Below, one piece after another: positions 56,357 to 64,000 of a stretch of DNA of 64,000 nucleotides (its first letter is position 1; the number at the start of each line of letters is the position of its first letter). The notes beneath the pieces are model-generated. The model was not told the DNA's origin and ran no database searches. It was given only the letters and a program-made list of their open reading frames with translations. A program made the translations under genes and the position numbers. The stretch comes from Portulaca oleracea (taxonomy: Eukaryota > Streptophyta > Magnoliopsida > Caryophyllales > Portulacaceae): contig CM055870.1 in NCBI GenBank assembly GCA_029582165.1, positions 17,114,332-17,178,331 on the forward strand, in the 5' to 3' direction.

Positions 56357-59046
56357 TCAGGCCCAAGTTCCCTCGAAGAGTGGCTTCACAGGGGCCACGT
56401 CTGGCCCAAAAGTCTTGATGAGATCAGAGCACTTGGGTTCGGACTCCTGTGTCTTGGGCTGGAGCTCCAGGCCCAACTCCTGCTCAATGTTATCGGATGC
56501 CGAGATGAGGAGCAGCTCACAACCCTCATAGTTGAGGAAGTCCGGGGGGTCAGCCGGGTGCCACCGCTTGCTCCCAAAGATGCCTTGGATGTGAGCTGGG
56601 TAGACCGCCTTGCGCTTGCTCTGGACCCCGGCAAAGTCGGGCCGCCTGGCCCCGGCCATTTCAGGGTTCTTTATTTGGACGATGAAGGAGCCTTCGGGCT
56701 CGATGTGGAGGGATTCTTGAGGCTCGTGCTTGGCGTCTTTTGGAGGGAATTCTAGCTTGTACACCAAGTGGGTGTGCATTTGTTGTTTGTCTGAGGGCTT
56801 GTGCCGTAGGAGCCGGTATATGCCTTCTCCTAGGGCTCTTGCCTTGGGCCTGTGCCGATGTCCCCTTGTCTTTGTGTCGTATTCCTCTGAAATCAAATAC
56901 CATCAGGAATTAGGGCGAGGTCAGTTGGGCATACGATCCACAAGCCACACATCAAAGGCAAATCTACGAAATATGAATTCTCTAATATGATTGATATAAT
57001 GTTGTATCGTTTATATCTCGCTCAATATACTTAATAATATCATATGTTTAGGTATTCATGAATATGCATAATTACTAAAATACAATTTGAAAGTCCTAGA
57101 AAAACATTTTTTAAAAAAAGGCAAATATACCTTCTTTAAGAGCATCCTTGATGTCATCAATGTTGGTAGTAACCAACTCGACAAAGCCCCAGAAAGGCTT
57201 GCTCTTCTCCCCCGGATCAGGAAGAGACTTACGACCCAACACGATCAATCGAAGAAGCGGCTCCTTTTCTATGTTCACTTCCTGCAAGTATTATAAACAC
57301 TCAAATAGGTATGTACAAATTAAATCGTCTCACATTCACGTAAATTTGAGAGCAGCAAATGGATTAGTGAATGAATGGATTGATCAGTACCTTGGCTCCA
57401 TGTCCGCCTTGCGGGTGTTTCTTGAGACGACGTTCTTCATCATCATCGTCCTGGTGACTTGAAGTTGGGCTGAGCCCATGCTTGGCCCCTTCTTTGCCAG
57501 AATCCGGGCTCTGTTTCTGCTCAATGGGGCTCTCCCCGGATTCAGGGCGTAACACCATGTACAATCGTTGCACATCATCCGGGCTATGTGCTTCTTCTTT
57601 GTTTACTTTCGGCCTGTAAAAGAAAAATATCTCTCCCCTTTCCTGCAAGCCAAACACACCTCATTTTGTCATTCACATAAAACTCATTCAGTTTTACCAC
57701 TCTCCTAACTTGTACAATAATCCCTCCTTTCCTAATTATCTACCATAACATTCTAAACTTTGCAGACTTCAACAATTAATCATTCAATATATATCATAAC
57801 TTGCAAATATATCGTGTTAAAAATTATAAGTATCATTCAAAAAAAGATCTTTTACAATTTGTGTTACAAATTTAAACTTAAAAAGGAGTGCAATAGGCAT
57901 GGAAAAACTCTATAAAAAAAATAGTAAACAATGGAGAGAGTGCTCTCTTTGATATTTGCGAGTTTGTAAATAATCTATATCGGATTTGTTTTGGGTTGCT
58001 CCATTCATATGAATTTAAATTTGGGTTGGAACAAATAAAATAAAATTTTTTAAAAAACGATATCTGGAATTCTGGATGAAACATCTACCAAGTACTAAAT
58101 GTCCAGGCCATGTAGTTTTTGACGACCCTTATATTTTGTATTTTAGATTATGCAGCGAGTAAAATCCAATATGTGGTTAATCAACGCTCAGAAATTTTTA
58201 ATTGAAAATGCAGAGTATTTATATATGAATGCTTAGGTACTTATTTTTATTTTTTTAGTTCGAGGCAACGTCGGAGTATTTACTAGTATATGATATAACC
58301 AAAATGTTCGACTATAAGCTATATACTCCCTCATTCCCGTATTATGGATCACTTTAACTAACTTTTTTTTACCATACCACCTGACACCTTGTTATTTTAA
58401 TAATATATTAATTACTAATCTATTAAATTTACAACCTTATTGTCACATCCTTTTCTTCAATTTTTCTTTTTTATTTACTATTTTATTCATCAATTTCTCA
58501 CTTCCAAGCATATAATCAACCTTAATACAAAGTGGAAGTTTTCTTGATTTTGTAAATTGAATATGACATAACCAAAGCCTATACATTCTGTACAAAGTGG
58601 CCGCAGATGGGCCAACTTACCATTATAAAAAAAAAAAAAACTACTTTATTAAACACTTTTCTTGCAATTTTATCAAACACTTTTCTTGCGATCAGTTAAT
58701 CCAAATAGCTAAAATCAAACAACAAATTTAAATAATTATCAGCTAACAACTAACAACTATCAATTGATTGCCAAACCGAATGTTAAACATACATACAGGA
58801 AAAAAAAAGAGCAAATAAGAGTTATAATAATGGGGAGAAATAAGAGTTAAAATGGACCTGGATTTGAACAGGAGCGTCAGTCCTCTTGTTGACTTCTTGA
58901 CCTTGCCCCATTGATGACGATATTCTTGAGACTCTGATTGAGGTTTTCACCCACGTAAATGGTGGTTTTCTGAAGTTAACTGCCGAAAAAGAGACAAGAA
59001 ACTTCAGCTGCGGTGCCCGGAAACAGAGACTAGTATGAATCCCCAT
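56357..59046 (-). CDS. Conserved plant protein of unknown function, probably organelle-targeted
   Basis: Four exons with GT-AG borders: 59046-58858, 57642-57391, 57281-57131 and 56886-56357, giving 373 residues with no stop. The first 45 residues are basic and Ser-rich with few acids, like a transit peptide; Met46 (MGQGQEV) may be an alternative start. Then come QIQ/ERGEIFFFYRPKVNKEE, a Pro/Ser/acidic variable segment around residues 90-145, and EVNIEKEPLLRLIVLGRKSL. These are followed by KPFWGFVELVTTNIDDIKDA, RHRPKARALGEGIYRLLRHK, THLVYKLEFPP, EPEGSFIVQIKNP and PPDFLNYEGCELLLISASD. From memory this block order is conserved across land plants in uncharacterised proteins. No catalytic motif is recognised. 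It is the only full-length host protein gene here. Confidence 0.85.
58325..58560. mobile_element. Truncated Stowaway-like MITE in intron 1 of the unknown-function gene
   Basis: The left end CTCCCTCATTCCCGTATTAT is preceded by TA. The interior runs parallel to the complement of the MITE at 7007-7273 (e.g. TTAACTAACTTTTTTT and TTATTGTCACATCC against GTGACATT). The right terminal repeat is missing. Confidence 0.55.
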
Positions 59047-60060
59047 TTTTGGGTAATTCAGTAATTCTTTGTAGTAATTTGAAGAAGATTAACGTCATCA
59101 GGTTGCCGCCAGAAAATTCCACACTTTACGCCACTTGGCCTTTTCCCACGTGTCTCTTTCCTCTCGCTTCCACGTCCGAAACTCCTTTTTGTTTGAATAA
59201 TAATGGGCTGGACCTGGGCTTCTAATTTGTAGCCCTATTGATAGCCCCAACACAATCACCTTTATACGTGATCATCAATATTTATTTGTTTGCTTCTGCA
59301 AAGTATCGTGTATGTGTTGGGGATATTTAAGGTGCATGGAAGTCCACTTTAATTTAGGTATATACCGGTCAGGTTTCATTTTAAAATCAATTGATGTTAA
59401 GAAGAGTTGTCCACTTAACTTATATACCATGTGTTTTACCTTTGATTTTTTAATGTGGGACATTTTATTCATGGGTAAGTCCCAACAGTATGTTTTATTA
59501 TGTCCGTATAACAAAAAATAGTAGTTGCGTTTGATATCTCGTTTTACGTTTTTTGCTTTTGTAATTTACACTAAAATTTCCCCCCCTAAACAATACAACT
59601 GGTGATTAAACTTGGGTCATGGTCCGGGTACCCAACAGGCCCATGCGGATGGGGTAGAAAACTGGGTTAAGCCCCTCTTTCTACTATACAATAAAAGAAG
59701 CTTAGTTCCTGCAGGTGAACCAAAAATTGTTTGAAGGTGGGCTTAGGATTGAGCATTGGGCCAGTGAAAAAAGCACTGGGCCAGTCAAGAAAAGGTTGGG
59801 ATGTGGTATTTAATCACTCATACTGTCATACTATAACTGTGACAGGTTGACAGCTGTCTTCTTCTCCTTGTTACTTACGTGCCTCTATTTCCTTCCTTTA
59901 CGTTTTTCAGTATTCTGCATTCTCAATTCTTCAAAAATTTGCGATTGATCTTCGATCACCACAATCTGCTTATTCTTCTTCTTCTTCTCGATCGATCGAT
60001 CGATTCTGATGAAGAAGAAGCTTCCGGAGATTCCTTAACAATGGCAGCCATGGGAGAAGA
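59047..60060. other. Promoter-side intergenic region
   Basis: 59050-59200 is the likely promoter of the minus-strand gene. 59280-59490 holds TTTTAAAATCAATTG ... AATGTGGGAC words typical of small plant repeat elements. Nothing else can be supported. Confidence 0.3.
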
Positions 60061-60061
60061 C

Positions 60062-60326
60062 GCCGAAGAATAACAACAAAAGCAAGTTATGGCGAGAGAG
60101 ACTGAGAGCTAGGAAGAAGAAGCAAAAGAAAAATGAAGAAGTAGGAGAGAGAAAGAGGAGGAGAAGAAGATGAACAAGAACAATGGAAAAGATGATGAGA
60201 AGGCAGATCCAGAGTTGTTCAGCTGTTTGCATCAGCCATTGCAAGTGATTCTGATTTCGACTATGTCGGCATTCGTCGATTGCTTCTCCTATTCAAGGCT
60301 CAATCCGGTGCTGTTGGCGGAATCGT
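60062..60326 (+). pseudogene. Degraded N-terminal exon of a conserved basic/acidic plant protein
   Basis: Plus-strand pieces in shifting frames read KLWRERLRARKKKQKKNEE, then MNKNNGKDDEKADPELFSCL, then ASDSDFDYVGIRRLLLLFKA followed by QSGAVGG before a GTAAGT-like donor near 60325. The pieces follow the order of an uncharacterised plant protein as I remember it (KMNK...DEKADPELF, DYIGIRRLLL..KAxSG). Two frame breaks argue for a pseudogene. The rest of the gene was not found downstream. Could also be transposon-captured. Confidence 0.4.
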
Positions 60327-61270
60327 AAGTTGCTTTCGCTTTTTTCTGGATTTTTTTTTGTGTGATTTGATTTCGAGTTGATTAGTTAGTTTCTCTATCT
60401 GAATTTGGTTTGTTTGTGATGCGATTTGTTTCTCCAATTTTGATGTAGATTACTGTTAGTTGCTTTGTTCGATCTCCGTGCTTTCGATTTTTATCAACTC
60501 TATCAATTGGGTGCAGTAATTTTGGGGTCTGTAGGTTTGTGAGTGCAAGTTTTTCGAGATGAACATCAGAATGCCAACTGAGAAAAAACAGTTTGAGTCC
60601 AAAGATGATGAAGAAGTTGGGACTAGATGGGATGTTCTTTGTCTTCATACTAAAGAGTAAAAGCCTTGAACAAATGTGTTGTGTGGCTCCTTTTTTGGTT
60701 TTGCTGCCTACTCATGAATAAAAGAGGCCCAATTTTCTGATTATTCAAGACACGTGTATTTTCTCAGGTTTTTCTCCCCTTTGTTGTGACCGCCTCACTG
60801 CTAACGCCATTTGCTTCCTCTTCCTCACCCTATTCTGAGTTCATCCTGCTTTGGTTCCTCTTCCTCATGTTGAAAACAGTGTTCCCCTCCTGTCCTGGAT
60901 TTGTTGAAGATCGGTTCGTTGTTTCGAAAGGTATGTTCATCTTTATCGCTTTCCGATTTCAAGTACTACAGATATTTTTGCCTCAGATTTGTTTACATAT
61001 TTTGAGAGATTGAATCCCTTATTTTCAAAATGATTTCTATATCATTCACTAGTAATTAATTGATCTTAGAGCAAGGATTCTTCATTTTTATTTGTTTTCA
61101 TCACTTCTTGAAGTTCATGTGATTGGTATACTTTGCAAGAATTATTGGTTTGATTTATAATTCACAGCAGATTGGTAATTAATACCTTAATAAAAATTAC
61201 TTATGATTCTCATTTGTCTGAATTATAATTTACAGTAGTGCAGTAAGTATTAGATTTACTGGTTTTATTG
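60327..61270. other. No supported gene
   Basis: AT/T-rich sequence with short frames only, probably intron-like or decayed. Confidence 0.35.
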
Positions 61271-61414
61271 TATGCGGAGATGGGTGATATAGTTTCTGCG
61301 CGGAAGGTGTTCAATGAAATGTCTGAAAGAAGTGTAGTGTCTTCGATTGAGATGGTCTGTGGGTGTGTAAGGTCAGGGGATGTTGTCAATGCTCGAAAAT
61401 ACGGTGATGACTAA
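61271..61414 (+). pseudogene. Pentatricopeptide repeat (PPR) fragment
   Basis: An open 47-codon stretch reads YAEMGDIVSARKVFNEM, then SERSVVSSIEMVCGCVRSGD, then VVNARK and ends at a stop. This is one PPR motif plus the start of the next, as in plant PLS-type organelle RNA-binding proteins. Nothing upstream or downstream continues the array, so it is a fragment. Confidence 0.65.
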
Positions 61415-64000
61415 TACAAACACTAGCTTTTTGGATTTTGTTGATCTGATTCTTGTAGAAAGTGTGAGGGCTTGAGTTTATTCAGCAGAGTAGTGACCTC
61501 CTGCAGTTTTGGTGTCTTTTCCATCTTGTTAGCAAGCCCCTGTAACTTCTTCCATATTTTAGCCTTGTTCATTAGAGGGCTACGGAAAATATCTTGTGCT
61601 TAGTGACTTACGAGCATTTTCAGAAGTGTCACTGACATTTTGTTCTGCATCATCACCAGGTGGATAATGCATAAATAGGTCCATAAGGACTCTTTTAGAT
61701 TATTTTGAGAAAGAAAGTGGACTGATACTGCCCCTTTTTTCCAAAGATTTTGAACCCTTCCTCTCTTTGAAAACTGAGACACACCGCTGATTCTTTGTCC
61801 TATCAGAAGTCGTATTCTCATTACACAGAATATAAACTAGACAGTGTTCTCATACCAAGTTTCAAAGTTCAAATAATGGTATTTGAACTTTCCCAACGCT
61901 TTCGAACATGCCCCTTTTTCTGGATAGTTGGTTAACCATCGCACGTTCATGATTGTTCATGTAGAAAACCAAAGAGCTTCCATGTTGGGCCCTTCTTAAG
62001 ACTATTGACCTTTGACATCACATTGTTTCCATTCATGTTTGCAAAAATTCAGGTAATTTTATTTCTCAACCTTGAATGGCTTCCCAAGTTTTCCTTCTTA
62101 CTCAAAGATAAAAACCCTACTGCCATATTTCCATACACAAAGTATCAAAGAAGTAGCTGTTGTTGGATGATTTTTGACTCTTTCTTATTTTGTAAACGAA
62201 ATTTAAATGTTATAAGTCCGAGCTTCACATTAAAAATCCCTTAATTGAAATTCGCAGGCGAAACTAACATGGAAAAATTCACAGCAAAATCAATGCAAGA
62301 AAGCCTCATGCAAAAAGCAAAAAACTCTACTTATTTGGCTGTAATTGATGAAATTAGTAATGTGGTAAGAACTCCCTGACTAAGTTATAGCTATTTTTCC
62401 CGACTTTTTTAAGACCAAGTTTGTAAGTAAGTGGTTTAGTTTTTTTTTCTTTTTTTTCTGGTTAAACTCTAGCTTATCCAAGTTTTGAAAATTTGGAATT
62501 TTTGATATGGTTGACACATTATGATAGGCTAATTTTTTAATGCAAATTAGTGAATAGCCGAATACAATATTCTTTACTGTGTATCTTCATAATAAGGAGG
62601 TAAAACTGAGAAAATCTATGATATCTCTATTTTGTGTTACAACCAAAGCCCAACAAACATATAATGAGCTTCAATATTGAGTTGGTTGAGATGAACTCAA
62701 ACAATGAAGGTTATTCAAAGTTCAAACATATAATGAGTTACTGAAATTTAGGAAGGTTTCAAAAAGGTAATTTCTAGCTATTACTTTCTCAAATAGAAAA
62801 AATCGCCTATGTGGCACTACATCTGTCATTTTGATTTTAATGCTTTCTTTATTTTCTTTGTTGTAATTTCTAGCTTGCTTTTATGGTCCTGTAAATAAGT
62901 CGTATTATTTTTGTCTACTCTATACTTTGTATCTGCATATTATAACCAATATTATCTTGTGTGAGATATTAGTTATAGGCTAGATGACTAGATTTATGAC
63001 AAAAATAGACATTTGTTTAGTTCAGTAGTATTTGTTCATCATTTTCCACCTGTCCTTTCCATTTCATTCATTCATTTTGGTCGATTTTGCATTGAACAAT
63101 CAGTGGGTTTACTAACTTACGATTTTGTTGGCGTTTTTGGTTTGTTAGTGTTTTTCTCAGTTGGTATAAGAAGCTGCTTTCGATCTATCATTGTCACATT
63201 ATTGAAGAGGTAGTTTTTCTAATTTGAGGGTAATTTTCTTCTTTTTGAGGATTTCAATTTTGCATTGTTTTTTCATTGTTTATTATTCATTAATTGCAGC
63301 TTTAGTTGCATCAGTTTGATCCAAAGATGAAATTCTTAGTGATGGTTATATTTGTCGATTTTTGAAGAAATTAATTTCTGAATAGTGAATATCCCCTTTT
63401 CATTTCCCAAAAAAAAAGAGGCTCTATTGAACATTTGAATGATGTCTCTTGTAGAATGAGACTATTGATATTTCAGAGCCAATTTATTCAATTGGTTCAC
63501 GTAGAAGTTGCAATTTCATGCTGAATGATCATACAGTGAGTGCAACCCTCTATAAAATCAAACACACTCAGGTATTTCAGGCTCGACTTTTGAATAAGGC
63601 CATACGGCCCATACCTATGGAGTTACCTTTAGCCTCTACAAGTGGTGCTATGGGTTTTGCGTTCAACTGTATCCATGTTCCCTTTTGTGTTTTCTTTGGG
63701 TTTTGGTATTTTTGGAATTAAATCTTTTTGATGTATCTGCAGTGTGAGTGGTGGGTACTCATTGTTTGTTGGTATTACCAGAGTGAAGGCTGTGTTATTG
63801 CTGTGGTTGAGAGCATTGGTAGCAAGGGGGTTGTGCTTGTAAATGGAATGGTCGTTAAGTAAAGCACCAATCATCTTCTGTATTCTGAAGATGAGGTGGT
63901 TTTTCGAATGGTCAGAAGCCATGTTTATGTATCCTTTAATATGTGTTGATATTTTTAGGCTTTATGCTTGTCCTCAATACTGCTGCAAAGTCTGTCCATC
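61415..64000. other. No supported gene; possible isolated exons
   Basis: An exon-like block at about 62258-62364 (AG acceptor, MEKFTAKSMQESLMQKAKNS, GTAAG donor) and another at about 63518-63700 (LNDHTVSATLYKIKHTQV ...) could belong to a plus-strand gene running off the window, but I recognise neither. The remainder is AT-rich. Confidence 0.3.

Noticed and set aside
1..64000. tRNA or rRNA genes
   Set aside because: No cloverleaf with A/B box sequence and no rRNA stretch was noticed; only short guide complementarities to rRNA occur in the snoRNA cluster.

Overview
This is AT-rich nuclear DNA from a flowering plant, probably a eudicot. The evidence is intron-containing genes for plastid-type proteins, a clustered set of C/D snoRNA genes behind a telo-box promoter, and dense plant transposon families (Helitron, MULE, hAT-like, Stowaway/Tourist-like MITEs, Ty3/Gypsy). 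I cannot name the species. Most of the 64 kb is transposon-derived. The host loci I can support are: a 3'-truncated mTERF gene (left edge, minus strand), a snoRNA cluster near 37.0-37.9 kb (plus), one complete four-exon gene for a conserved plant protein of unknown function (56.36-59.05 kb, minus), and degraded coding remnants near 60-61.4 kb.

Left part (1-7.3 kb): the mTERF gene reads right to left from 3143 and runs off the window. An 8-bp-TSD element sits 88 bp upstream of its ATG. Next comes a long-TIR MULE (4085-6046, 9-bp TSD) that contains a second 8-bp-TSD element. A foldback MULE-like MITE and two Stowaway-like MITEs follow.

Helitron domain (7.3 to at least 25 kb, perhaps 28 kb, minus strand): a decayed RepHel gene is split between 14459-17808 (Rep motifs plus PIF1-type helicase) and 23662-24980 (N-terminal part). 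A solo LTR (18320-22028) lies in the intron between them, and another solo LTR (9073-12335) lies in the 3' part. Exon-level fragments of unrelated host genes occur around it, all on the same strand as RepHel: an RLP4-like LRR protein, an AGD3-like ARF-GAP, an RLCK-VII/PBL27-like kinase, and a possible dsRNA-binding-like protein. This is the pattern of Helitron gene capture. A hairpin followed by CTAG at 7326 is a good 3' terminus; the 5' terminus was not found.

Middle (28-42 kb): diverged direct duplications, a Helitron-like 5' end, MITEs, a TC/GA microsatellite block, and a Pack-MULE (34336-36067) with ~350-bp TIRs and a 9-bp TSD that carries a broken LEA_2 gene. The snoRNA cluster has three guides whose antisense elements match 18S and 25S rRNA. 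It is followed by a ~0.9-kb inverted repeat with a 47-bp loop.

Right part (42-64 kb): a complete but non-autonomous Ty3/Gypsy element (42346-51203, TSD ACACC) keeps only gag and an integrase scrap. It is scattered with about 25 copies of a short palindrome (AAACCC-AGAC-GGGTTT) and carries a 78-bp tandem array beside its 3' LTR. Further MITEs lead to the unknown-function gene and then to degraded coding pieces, including a PPR fragment.
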